IMG/VR virus record: IMGVR_UViG_3300046459_000491
Span: 1-24,287 of that record
Length of the DNA stretch: 24,287 nucleotides
From: a virus
Direction: 5' to 3' (one strand)
The translations under genes were made by a program, and so were the position numbers. Positions 6,954 to 13,067 of the stretch are shown here, piece by piece (position 1 is the stretch's first letter; the number at the start of each line of letters is the position of its first letter). The notes beneath the pieces are model-generated. The model was not told the origin of the DNA. It worked only from the letters and a program-made list of their open reading frames with translations, and did no database searches.

Positions 6954-7753
6954 CCAACGATGCCCGCAACGCCGTCGCCCGCCGCGCCGAGAACGTCGGC
7001 CAGCTCGAGCAGAACGGCGAGCAGAAGAAGCCGACCATGGCGCAGCAGATCGAGCGAATGAAGCCGGAGCTTGCGCGCGCCCTGCCCAAGCACATGGACG
7101 CGGACCGCATGGCCCGCATCGCCTTGACGCTGCTCCGCAAGAACCCCGACCTGGCCGATTGCACCACCGAGTCGTTCCTCGGCGCGCTGATGACCTGCAG
7201 CCAACTCGGCTTCGAGCCGGGCTCCCCGACCGGGGAGGCGTACATCATTCCCCGCAAGGGAGAGGCCGAGTTCCAGCTCGGCTACCAGGGCATGGTGACG
7301 CTCTTCTACCAGCACCCGATGGCGTCATCGGTGAAGGTCGAGACCGTCCGGGAGAACGACTACTTCGAGCACGAGGAAGGCCTCGAGGAGACGCTCGTTC
7401 ACCGCCCCTGCAAGACGGGCCCGCGCGGCAAGGCGGTCGCCTACTACTCCGTGGCCCGCCTGATCAACGGCGGCCGGACCTTCAAGGTCATGTATCCGGC
7501 GGAGATCGAAGAACGCCGCCAGAAGATGCAGTCCGGCAACAGCCCGGCCTGGCGGAACCACTACGACGAGCAGGCCAAGAAGACGGTGCTGCGCAACCAC
7601 TTCAAGGCCCTGCCGAAGTCCGCGTCACTGGCCCGCGCCATGGCCCACGACGGCACCGTCCGCACCGACCTCGCGGCCGACGCCATCGACGTCCCGCCCG
7701 AGTACCTCAGCGAGCCGCAGCGCCCCGAACTCGGCGCCGGCGCCACCGACTAG
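6950..7753 (+). CDS. recT: RecT-family single-strand annealing protein
   Basis: A 267-residue recombinase that would coat single-stranded DNA and anneal complementary strands during phage recombination and replication. The RecT signature runs through residues 40-180: ARIALTLLRKNPDLADCTTE, SFLGALMTCSQLGFEPGSPT, GEAYIIPRKGEAEFQLGYQG, and later KAVAYYSVARLINGG. KKTVLRNHFKALPKS lies at 210-224. The C-terminus is short and acidic, as is usual, and probably contacts partner proteins. It starts at GTG 6950, overlapping the nuclease stop by 4 nt, so both partners of the annealing system are coupled. A hairpin follows the gene. Confidence 0.93.
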   Translation: MTNDARNAVARRAENVGQLEQNGEQKKPTMAQQIERMKPELARALPKHMDADRMARIALTLLRKNPDLADCTTESFLGALMTCSQLGFEPGSPTGEAYIIPRKGEAEFQLGYQGMVTLFYQHPMASSVKVETVRENDYFEHEEGLEETLVHRPCKTGPRGKAVAYYSVARLINGGRTFKVMYPAEIEERRQKMQSGNSPAWRNHYDEQAKKTVLRNHFKALPKSASLARAMAHDGTVRTDLAADAIDVPPEYLSEPQRPELGAGATD

Positions 7754-7766
7754 CCCGCACATCGGA

Positions 7767-7793
7767 GGCCGGCCGCGGGCAATGCGGCCGGCC
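7767..7793 (+). terminator. Hairpin after recT
   Basis: A perfect 10-bp stem (GGCCGGCCGC at 7767-7776 with 7784-7793) around a 7-base loop, 13 bases after the recT stop. It probably ends or weakens the recombination transcript. No T-run follows. Confidence 0.6.
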
Positions 7794-7813
7794 CCTCGAC
7801 CCAAGGACATCAC

Positions 7814-8188
7814 ATGACCCGTCGTCTGTCTGTTGCCGAGCGGCTCGCGTCCACGGAGAAGGACGCCCTCCTCGACGACATCGCCAAGCACTCCGAGTGG
7901 GACCGGTTCCTCGTCGAGCAGGCCGTCCTCCACTTCGGGGCCGTCGTCACCGAGTTCTCCTGCAACGACCTCCGGGACGTGCTCCCGGACCTGGGGCCAG
8001 GCTTCCTCGGCGCCGCCATCAACTCGCTGCGGTCTGCCGGGATCATCATGCGCACCGGGCAGGACGTGCCCTCCACCTCAGGCCCCACCAAGGGGCACGG
8101 GCTGAAGGTCTGGACCCTGACCGCCAAGGGCCGGGCCATCGCCGCCAAGCGCCGTGCCGCCCGCCAGCAGCAGGCGGAGGCAGCGTGA
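7814..8188 (+). CDS. Winged-helix-like phage DNA-binding protein
   Basis: A 124-residue protein that looks like a winged helix. Residues 44-80 give helix, turn, helix (VTEFSCNDLRDVLPDL, then FLGAAINSLRSAGIIMRTG). They are followed by a Gly-rich wing and the strand LKVWTLTAKGRAI, which recalls MarR-like or phage replication wing domains. The tail is basic. The ATG at 7814 has AAGGA at 7802-7806. The stop and the next ATG overlap as TGATG. It opens a block of regulator-like genes. A role in early transcription or replication is plausible, but the target is unknown. Confidence 0.6.
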   Translation: MTRRLSVAERLASTEKDALLDDIAKHSEWDRFLVEQAVLHFGAVVTEFSCNDLRDVLPDLGPGFLGAAINSLRSAGIIMRTGQDVPSTSGPTKGHGLKVWTLTAKGRAIAAKRRAARQQQAEAA

Positions 8189-8313
8189 TGGCCCGCCTGG
8201 AGCACCAGCCCCTCACCCGCCTGTACCTGGCCCTGATCGCCGCTGGTGCCGTCGTCGGCGCCATGACCGCAGCCGTGACCTGCCTCGTCGAGGCGCGCGG
8301 GAGGCGGACGTGA
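8188..8313 (+). CDS. Tiny single-span membrane protein
   Basis: A 41-residue protein with one hydrophobic helix, residues 12-33 (LYLALIAAGAVVGAMTAAVT and on), flanked by Arg residues at both ends. The short basic tail ARGRRT suggests the C-terminus stays in the cytoplasm. The ATG at 8188 overlaps the previous stop as TGATG, and its TGA overlaps the GTG of the next gene. That dense coupling and the clean membrane span support it as a real gene. The function is unknown. The gene is too short for normal ORF thresholds. Confidence 0.55.
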   Translation: MARLEHQPLTRLYLALIAAGAVVGAMTAAVTCLVEARGRRT

Positions 8314-8525
8314 GCCCCATCGCCGACTGGGTGATCAACCTGATCGCCGACCACCCGGTCCCCGTCGTACTCGCCCCAGCGACCTTCGTCGCCGTCTGGT
8401 GCGGACTCAACGCCATCAGCCAGCAGGTGGAACGGCGGCGGGAGCGGCGCGCGGAAGCCCGCGCCATCCACCAGATCGAACTCTTCGCCAACGACCCCGA
8501 CAACCACCGGAAGGAGAAGCCATGA
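8310..8525 (+). CDS. Small single-span membrane protein with charged tail
   Basis: A 71-residue protein with a hydrophobic segment at about residues 8-34 (containing VVLAPATFVAVWCGLNAIS). It is followed by a very basic cytoplasmic helix (QQVERRRERRAEARAI) and an acidic end. It could anchor a phage complex at the membrane. The GTG at 8310 overlaps the previous stop, and its stop overlaps the ATG of the next gene. AAGGAG for that gene sits inside its last codons. Together with the preceding 41-residue gene it forms a pair of small membrane proteins. The function is unknown. Confidence 0.6.
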   Translation: MSPIADWVINLIADHPVPVVLAPATFVAVWCGLNAISQQVERRRERRAEARAIHQIELFANDPDNHRKEKP

Positions 8526-9496
8526 ACACCAAGTCTCTTCCGGAGCACGGCACCTACGCCCGCGGTAACGGCGCCCCTGGCTACCGCGAACCCTGCTACT
8601 GCGGCCCCTGCCGAAAAGCCGTGCGCCGCGGACGCAAGAAGTACAACGTCAACCGGCAACTCGGCCAGCCCGCACTCGTCGATGCGACTCCAGCCCGCGA
8701 GCGACTCCAGCTCCTCCAACTGACCATGACCGGGGCGCAGATCTGTGCGGCCACCGGATGCCAGGCAGACAACCTTCGCTATATCGCCGACGGGCGCCGC
8801 AAGCAGATCCGCCGCAGCACCCTCAACCAGATCCTCGCCGTGCAGGTCGAGCAATCCGCACCCGGCAAATACGTCGACGTCACCGGCACGCGCCGTCGCA
8901 TCCAGGCTCTTCGCGCCATCGGCTGGTCCGCAAGGGTCATCGCCGAAAAGGCCGGCAGTGCTGAGGCCCGCATCCAGCTCATCGCATCGGGAGCGCAGCC
9001 CACCGTCCGCCACTTCCTGGCCGTGAAAATCGTCCGGACCTTCGCCGAGCTCCACCAGACACCGGCACCCCCCGGATGCAGCGCCACCATCACCAAGAGG
9101 CACGCCCTCGCCAACGGCTGGGCGCCGCCCGGAGCCTGGGACGACATCGACGACCCGGCCGCCATGCCCGACTGGACCGGCTGCTGCGGCACCGACCGCG
9201 GTTGGTGGCTCCACAGCGTCAACAACATCCCCGTCTGCCTGGCCTGCAACGCCGCCCACCAGCAGTGGAAGAACGACCGCGCCCACCTCAGCCACAAGGA
9301 CCGGTGGGCGGAATTCGGCAAAGCCAAGGCCGCCGCCTCGAACCGCGGCGCCGCCATCGCCCACGACGCCCGCGAACTCATGCACGTCAGCGGACTCGAC
9401 TACGAACAGGCAGCCGAACGACTCGGCATCACCCGCCAGCACCTCCAGCAGGAACTGATCCGCCACCCCGAGACGACCGAGGCGGTGGCGGCATGA
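8522..9496 (+). CDS. HTH protein with N-terminal zinc-knuckle-like cassette
   Basis: A 324-residue regulator-like protein. Residues 9-41 have HGTYARGNGAPGYREPCYCG with C25, C27 and C30 and a basic helix. This resembles a short Cys cassette seen in other proteins of this window. Residues 55-100 hold an HTH-like block (TGAQICAATGCQADNLRYIA), residues 125-160 another helical block, and residues 225-252 a second Cys cluster (WTGCCGTDRGWW, CLACNAAHQQW). Residues 294-318 end with a clear HTH (LDYEQAAERLGITRQHLQQE). This suggests a multi-domain DNA-binding protein. The ATG at 8522 has AAGGAG upstream and overlaps the previous stop. The target is unknown. Confidence 0.65.
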   Translation: MNTKSLPEHGTYARGNGAPGYREPCYCGPCRKAVRRGRKKYNVNRQLGQPALVDATPARERLQLLQLTMTGAQICAATGCQADNLRYIADGRRKQIRRSTLNQILAVQVEQSAPGKYVDVTGTRRRIQALRAIGWSARVIAEKAGSAEARIQLIASGAQPTVRHFLAVKIVRTFAELHQTPAPPGCSATITKRHALANGWAPPGAWDDIDDPAAMPDWTGCCGTDRGWWLHSVNNIPVCLACNAAHQQWKNDRAHLSHKDRWAEFGKAKAAASNRGAAIAHDARELMHVSGLDYEQAAERLGITRQHLQQELIRHPETTEAVAA

Positions 9497-9933
9497 ACGG
9501 GCATCGCGTCGGCGCCGGCACCCGCGAGCGCCTCTACGTCTCCACCACCAGCACCTACGACCCGCACAACGACCTCGACTTGATCGCCATCGAGTGTGCG
9601 CTCAACGGCGAACCCGTGCAGCTCACCCTCGCCGAAAAGATCTACGCCGCGCGCATCCTCGACAGTCGCGGCGTCGCGCTCAAGGCCATCAGCCAGCAGG
9701 TCGGATCCGACCACTCCACCGTCCAGGGCTGGAAAGACAACGGCTGGAAGCCCGGCGGAGGTCACCCCCGAAGCCGCACCCGCACACCCCGGCCCGAACC
9801 GGTCTGCGGCGAACCCCGCATGTACCGCCGCCACCTCAAGGCCGGCGAGCGCTGCGAAGTCTGCAGAGCCGCCAACGCCGCAGCAGACCGCCGCTACCGG
9901 CTCACCGGCAGCCGCAACGAGGTGGTCGCGTGA
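9493..9933 (+). CDS. HTH protein with C-terminal zinc-knuckle-like cassette
   Basis: A 146-residue protein. Residues 30-82 form a helix-turn-helix of the Sigma70-like or transposase-like kind: IAIECALNGEPVQLTLAEKI, then LDSRGVALKAISQQVGSDHS and TVQGW. Residues 103-136 hold a Cys cassette (VCGEPRMYRRHLKAGERCEV, with C105, H114, C121, C124) followed by a basic helix; zinc binding is likely. The HTH block is closely parallel to one in the next gene, so the two are paralogues. The ATG at 9493 overlaps the previous stop by 4 nt, and the stop overlaps the next GTG. It is a likely DNA-binding regulator with unknown target. Confidence 0.7.
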   Translation: MNGHRVGAGTRERLYVSTTSTYDPHNDLDLIAIECALNGEPVQLTLAEKIYAARILDSRGVALKAISQQVGSDHSTVQGWKDNGWKPGGGHPRSRTRTPRPEPVCGEPRMYRRHLKAGERCEVCRAANAAADRRYRLTGSRNEVVA

Positions 9934-10277
9934 CCCCCGCCGAGCGGCACGCCGCCATCGCCAAATACGACCGGCAGGGGCTCTCCGCCCAAGCCATCGC
10001 CGCGATCCTCGACTGCACCCCGCGCACCGTCCACCGCGCCCGCGCCAAACGACGGGCTAACGGAGACAACTGGACCTGGGCACTACCCGAGCCCGACGAA
10101 GTCGCCATCGAACGGGCCGCGTCAGGAGACCAGCCCGCCAGTCTCACGTGGATCGAACGACGCGCCGCCTACGCGCTGTGTGACCAGCGGGGCGTACCGG
10201 CCCGGATCACCGCCTCCCGGCTCGGCGTCACCAGGCAGTCCGTCTACTACGCCCGCAGCCGCCGCCAAGCCGCCTAG
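9930..10277 (+). CDS. Double helix-turn-helix protein
   Basis: A 115-residue protein with two HTH motifs. The first, residues 15-42 (RQGLSAQAIAAILDCTPRTV and on), matches the resolvase or Sigma70-4-like pattern. The second, residues 77-110 (RRAAYALCDQRGVPARITAS, RLGVTRQSVYYA), aligns with the HTH of the previous gene, including the shared lead-in D-x-x-AIE-x-A-x-x-G. It has no Cys cassette. The GTG at 9930 overlaps the previous stop by 4 nt. It is the last gene before a terminator hairpin, facing the reverse-strand antitoxin gene. It is a likely DNA-binding regulator. Confidence 0.7.
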   Translation: MTPAERHAAIAKYDRQGLSAQAIAAILDCTPRTVHRARAKRRANGDNWTWALPEPDEVAIERAASGDQPASLTWIERRAAYALCDQRGVPARITASRLGVTRQSVYYARSRRQAA

Positions 10278-10292
10278 CCCGGACATGACGAA

Positions 10293-10310
10293 GCCCCGCC
10301 GAGGCGGGGC
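10293..10310. terminator. Hairpin between convergent genes
   Basis: A GCCCCGCC stem (10293-10300) pairs with GGCGGGGC (10303-10310). Because the HTH gene and the antitoxin gene both run toward it, it can serve transcripts of both strands. Two A bases precede it, and a purine-rich stretch (GGAGGAGGAGGGG) follows it on the top strand. Confidence 0.65.
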
Positions 10311-10332
10311 CGGAGGAGGAGGGGACGTGACG

Positions 10333-10548
10333 TCAGTCGGAGTCTGCGGCGTCGGCGAGGACGCGTTCCTCGCCGAGGGCCTCAAGCGCGCGCTCGTAGA
10401 AGTCCATGCCGACGATGACGGCCACGCGCTTGCTGCGGCTGGTCAGGACGGTCGTCTCGTCGTAGTAGCGGGCCCGCTCGATCGCCTCGGCGAGGGAGTT
10501 GCGGACCTCGGCGATGGGCTTCTGGTGCTCCGTCTTCTCCGCGCTCAT
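10333..10548 (-). CDS. Phd/YefM-family antitoxin, no toxin partner seen
   Basis: A 71-residue antitoxin-like protein, the only convincing gene on the reverse strand here. It has the Phd/YefM order: PIAEVRNSLAEAIERARYYD at residues 10-29, the strand-turn TTVLTSRSKRVAVIVGMDFY at 32-51, and a helical end YERALEALGEERVL. Family members bind operator DNA with the N-domain and wrap a toxin (YoeB, Doc or similar) with the C-end. The start is the ATG at 10546-10548, chosen over a longer reading frame because a TACACT -10 box lies exactly 6 bases upstream and TGTACA palindromes precede it. No toxin frame lies downstream, where the gene meets a terminator and a convergent gene. It may act alone. Confidence 0.85.
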   Translation of the reverse strand: MSAEKTEHQKPIAEVRNSLAEAIERARYYDETTVLTSRSKRVAVIVGMDFYERALEALGEERVLADAADSD

Positions 10549-10554
10549 GTCGGG

Positions 10555-10560
10555 AGTGTA
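10555..10560 (-). promoter_or_regulatory. Likely -10 box giving a leaderless antitoxin transcript
   Basis: On the reverse strand TACACT is followed by six bases and then the ATG of the antitoxin. This spacing would place the transcript start on the A of ATG, as in many leaderless actinomycete mRNAs. No good -35 hexamer is visible; the nearest TGTACA palindrome covers that place. Confidence 0.5.
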
Positions 10561-10570
10561 CCTCACGACC

Positions 10571-10610
10571 ATGATGTACATGAGCGCGGTGAACGCTATG
10601 ATGTACATGA
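10571..10610. promoter_or_regulatory. Paired ATGTACAT operators upstream of the antitoxin gene
   Basis: The 13-base unit ATGATGTACATGA occurs at 10571-10583 and again at 10598-10610, 27 bases apart. Each holds the perfect palindrome ATGTACAT (10574-10581 and 10601-10608). TGTACA cores are the known binding sites in the YefM-YoeB operator of E. coli. The first lies 27 to 32 bases upstream of the antitoxin ATG, where RNA polymerase would bind, which suggests autorepression. Confidence 0.7.
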
Positions 10611-10698
10611 AGCTGTGAACCTCCGGACGAATTGCTCCGGAAATGCCAGCCCGAATTGCCATGCGCAATCGACATTGCTCTTCCAGATCGAGGGACAA

Positions 10699-11997
10699 AT
10701 GGCCGTCTCCAAACGACTCCGGTACGAGATCCTCCGCCGGGACAACCACACGTGCCGCTACTGCGGCGCCACTGCCCCCGACGTCCCGTTGCGCGTCGAT
10801 CACGTCACCCCGGTCGCGCTCGGCGGCACCGATACGCCCGGCAACCTCGTCACCAGCTGCGAGCCCTGCAACAGCGGAAAGAGCTCAAGCAGCCCCGACG
10901 CTACCCACGTAGCCGACGTCTCGAACGACGCCCTCCGGTGGGCCGCAGCCATGACGCGAGCCGCGGAAGTCCTGCTCGAACAAGAGAAGCCGAAGGACGC
11001 CTACAGGGAAGCCTTCCTCGCGGAATGGAACCGCTGGGGTGTCGGCGAGGGCAAGAAGCGGAAGACGGTCGGACTCCCGGGCGACTGGAAGCCCAGCATC
11101 GAGCGCTTCCGTGTCGCTGGCCTTCCGTCGTGGGTGTGGGGCGAGATCGTCGACACCGCCATGGGGTACGACAAAGTCCTCCAGGCCAACAAGTTCAAGT
11201 ACTGCTGCGGCATCGCCTGGAACAAGGTCACCGAACTGCAGGTCGAAGCGCGCCGCCTCGTCGGTGGCCGCAACTCCACAGAGAGCACCGCCCCGATCCC
11301 GGCAGCCCTTGCCGACCTCGTGGTCGAGGTGTGGCGCCGCGAGGCAGATCAGGGACTCACTGCCGAGCAGGAAGCCGAACTGCGAGCGCACGTAATCGAA
11401 GTCGCTGAGACCGAACTCGACGAGGAGGAGGTCCTCAAGGGCATCAAGTACGCAGCCTGGTTTGGCGAGTTCAGTATCGACGGCGGACTCGCTCGCGCCA
11501 TGGCTGACGAAGACCACGTTGAGGTCATGCGGTGGGAGTTCGCCTGGAGCGCAGCTTCCGGGAAGCACCCGACGGAAGCGCAGTCGGCCACCTACGAGGC
11601 TCATCGACAGGCTCTGCGGAAGGCTGGGGCAAGCAACCTCGTCCTGGCCACAGCATCGGCCGTGGCCGGCTTCGCCCTCTCTTGCGTACCCCACTTCGGA
11701 ATCTCCGACGACCACCTGAAGCTCGCAGGCATCAACGCCAAGCGGCAAACCGCTGAGGACTTCTGGGCGTTGGCCTTCGTCGCCACGGCGGCTCGATGGC
11801 CAACCGAAGAGGAACGACACAAGTTCAGGGCACAGCTTGACCGGCTGACAGATGAGGGCGGCTACCTCATCTTCGATGCCAACGCGGCTGCGGTTGGGGC
11901 CGGCGCCGCACAGGAAGCCGACCTCTACTGGAACGTGCCACGGCAGTTCTCGGCCCTCCTCGCCGCAGCCAAGCCGCTTGCTGGCGGTGAGAACTGA
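10699..11997 (+). CDS. HNH endonuclease-domain protein with long C-terminal region
   Basis: A 432-residue protein. Residues 5-62 form a complete HNH nuclease: C19 and C22 (CRYC), DH at 34-35, N49, and C54 and C57 (CEPC) followed by NSGKS. The zinc ligands and the catalytic His35 are present. The remaining 370 residues are mostly helical and Trp-rich, for example WNRWGVGEGKKR near 113 and LKGIKYAAWFGEFSIDGGLA near 249. I do not recognise that part. The ATG at 10699 has AGGGA 4 bases upstream. The stop and the initiator ATG overlap as TGATG, so it belongs to the replication operon. It might nick or process replicating DNA, or be a homing-type nuclease. Confidence 0.8.
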   Translation: MAVSKRLRYEILRRDNHTCRYCGATAPDVPLRVDHVTPVALGGTDTPGNLVTSCEPCNSGKSSSSPDATHVADVSNDALRWAAAMTRAAEVLLEQEKPKDAYREAFLAEWNRWGVGEGKKRKTVGLPGDWKPSIERFRVAGLPSWVWGEIVDTAMGYDKVLQANKFKYCCGIAWNKVTELQVEARRLVGGRNSTESTAPIPAALADLVVEVWRREADQGLTAEQEAELRAHVIEVAETELDEEEVLKGIKYAAWFGEFSIDGGLARAMADEDHVEVMRWEFAWSAASGKHPTEAQSATYEAHRQALRKAGASNLVLATASAVAGFALSCVPHFGISDDHLKLAGINAKRQTAEDFWALAFVATAARWPTEEERHKFRAQLDRLTDEGGYLIFDANAAAVGAGAAQEADLYWNVPRQFSALLAAAKPLAGGEN

Positions 11998-13067
11998 TGG
12001 CCCGCATCCGCTCCATCAAGCCCGAACTCCGCACCTCCATCACCGTGTCCCTGTGGCCGCGCGAGGTCCGCTACTTCTTCATCCTGATCTGGGGCTACCT
12101 CGACGACTACGGGCGCGGAGTCGACGACGAACTCCTCATCGCCTCCGACTGCTTTCCCCGCGACCGCGACGTCACCCCCGAGGTCGTCGACGGCTGGCTG
12201 GAGACCATCGCCGAGGCCGGCCCGCTGTGCCGCTACGAGGTCGACGGCCGCCGCTTCCTGCACGCCCCGAACTGGCGTGAGCACCAGAAGCCGTCGCACC
12301 CCACCAGGTCGAAGATCCCGCCCTGCCCGGAGGACGAGCCGGAGGACTTCAAGAGGTGGCGCGAGGCCAATCCTCAGCGCCTCCGGAATCGCTCGCGAAA
12401 GTCTCGCGAGTCCTTCGCGAAGATCCCCGAGCCCTCCGCAGGACCCTCCGGAAGCCTCTCCGGAGGCCCTTCCGAGGCCCCCGGCGGCGGGCATGGACAT
12501 GCCGAACCGGCACCTGCCTCGGATGACACGGTCGAGCCCGACGAGGGTGAAGAAACCCCAGCTCACGCCTGGTACGACGACGCTCCCGAATCTCTCCCGA
12601 ACTCCTCCGGAAACGCTCCGGAGCATTTCGTCCCTGAGCAAGGGAGCAAGGGAGCAAGGGAGCAAGGGAGCAAGGGAGAGGGGGGTGTGGGGGGTAGCGG
12701 TCGATTCGACCAGCAGCGGCAGGAGTCGCAACCCGCCTCCCGGCCTGACAGCCGGACCTCCCTCCACGAGATCCCCGACGACTTCGCAATCACCGACGTG
12801 GAACGTCGCTGGGCCCACGCCACCTACCCCGCCCTCGACCCCGACTTCGAGACCCAGCAGTTCATTCGCTACTGGCGCAGCGAGGGCCGCCGCAAGCGCA
12901 ACTGGCACGACGCCTGGCAGAAGTGGATCGCCGACTCCGCCAAGCGGGCATCCGAACGCGCCACCCGCCCCCAGTTGCGCTCTGTCGGAGGCACCGGCTC
13001 CCGCGTCGACTCCCACACCGCAGACGACTACACCAACTCGAAAGTCGAGGACCTGTTCGCATCATGA
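11997..13067 (+). CDS. Phage replication initiator (wHTH, linker, loader-binding end)
   Basis: A 356-residue replication protein. Residues 1-108 form a winged-helix-like N-domain of the phage initiator type: RSIKPELRTSITVSLWPREV, YFFILIWGYLDDYGRGVDD, then a wing ending FLHAPNWREHQKPSHPT. Residues 110-260 are a low-complexity Pro/Ser/Gly linker. Residues 260-315 are an aromatic helical end (QQFIRYWRSEGRRKRNWHDA, WQKWI) like the helicase-recruiting tails of DnaT or DnaD-type proteins. The gene leads directly into a DnaC-like loader and DnaB. The linker-coding DNA carries phased repeats that may be the origin, as in lambda gene O. The ATG at 11997 overlaps the previous stop, and the stop overlaps the next ATG. 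Confidence 0.75.
   Translation: MARIRSIKPELRTSITVSLWPREVRYFFILIWGYLDDYGRGVDDELLIASDCFPRDRDVTPEVVDGWLETIAEAGPLCRYEVDGRRFLHAPNWREHQKPSHPTRSKIPPCPEDEPEDFKRWREANPQRLRNRSRKSRESFAKIPEPSAGPSGSLSGGPSEAPGGGHGHAEPAPASDDTVEPDEGEETPAHAWYDDAPESLPNSSGNAPEHFVPEQGSKGAREQGSKGEGGVGGSGRFDQQRQESQPASRPDSRTSLHEIPDDFAITDVERRWAHATYPALDPDFETQQFIRYWRSEGRRKRNWHDAWQKWIADSAKRASERATRPQLRSVGGTGSRVDSHTADDYTNSKVEDLFAS
12371..12425. repeat. Iteron-like cluster A, five units of 11 bp
   Basis: Units begin at 12371 (TCCTCA), 12382 (TCCGGA), 12393, 12404 and 12415 (TCGCGA each), exactly 11 bases apart. Most start with a six-base palindrome. An 11-base step is not a whole number of codons, so protein repetition cannot explain it. 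It lies inside the initiator gene. The unit tails are variable, so this is a degenerate array. Confidence 0.55.
12435..12482. repeat. Iteron-like cluster B, four units of 12 bp
   Basis: Units begin at 12435 (TCCGCA), 12447 (TCCGGA), 12459 (TCCGGA) and 12471 (TCCGAG), 12 bases apart. They encode a Pro-Ser-Gly four-residue repeat, so protein-level repetition is an alternative reason for this cluster. Confidence 0.5.
12584..12627. repeat. Iteron-like cluster C, four units of 11 bp
   Basis: Units begin at 12584 (TCCCGA), 12595 (TCCCGA), 12606 (TCCGGA) and 12617 (TCCGGA), exactly 11 bases apart, as in cluster A. The array sits just upstream of the 8-bp tandem repeat. Confidence 0.55.
12636..12675 (+). 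repeat. Five perfect GAGCAAGG tandem repeats
   Basis: GAGCAAGG occurs five times without a break or mismatch, followed by a partial copy and a G-rich run at 12676-12695. It encodes an EQGSKGAR-type peptide in the initiator linker. Because the unit is 8 bp, gain or loss of one copy would shift the reading frame. Confidence 0.9.

Noticed and set aside
8213-9466. A reverse-strand frame of 417 codons opposite the HTH gene
   Set aside because: It overlaps coupled forward genes, has no recognisable domain and is explained by GC bias.
10278-10332. Search for a toxin gene downstream of the antitoxin
   Set aside because: Only 55 bases lie between the antitoxin stop and the convergent gene, and they hold a terminator hairpin.
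10549-10803. An upstream extension of the antitoxin reading frame
   Set aside because: It runs through the operators and promoter and into the HNH gene. The family pattern begins at the inner ATG.
12636-12675. Tandem repeat considered as a CRISPR array
   Set aside because: The units are 8 bp with no spacers and lie in a coding gene.
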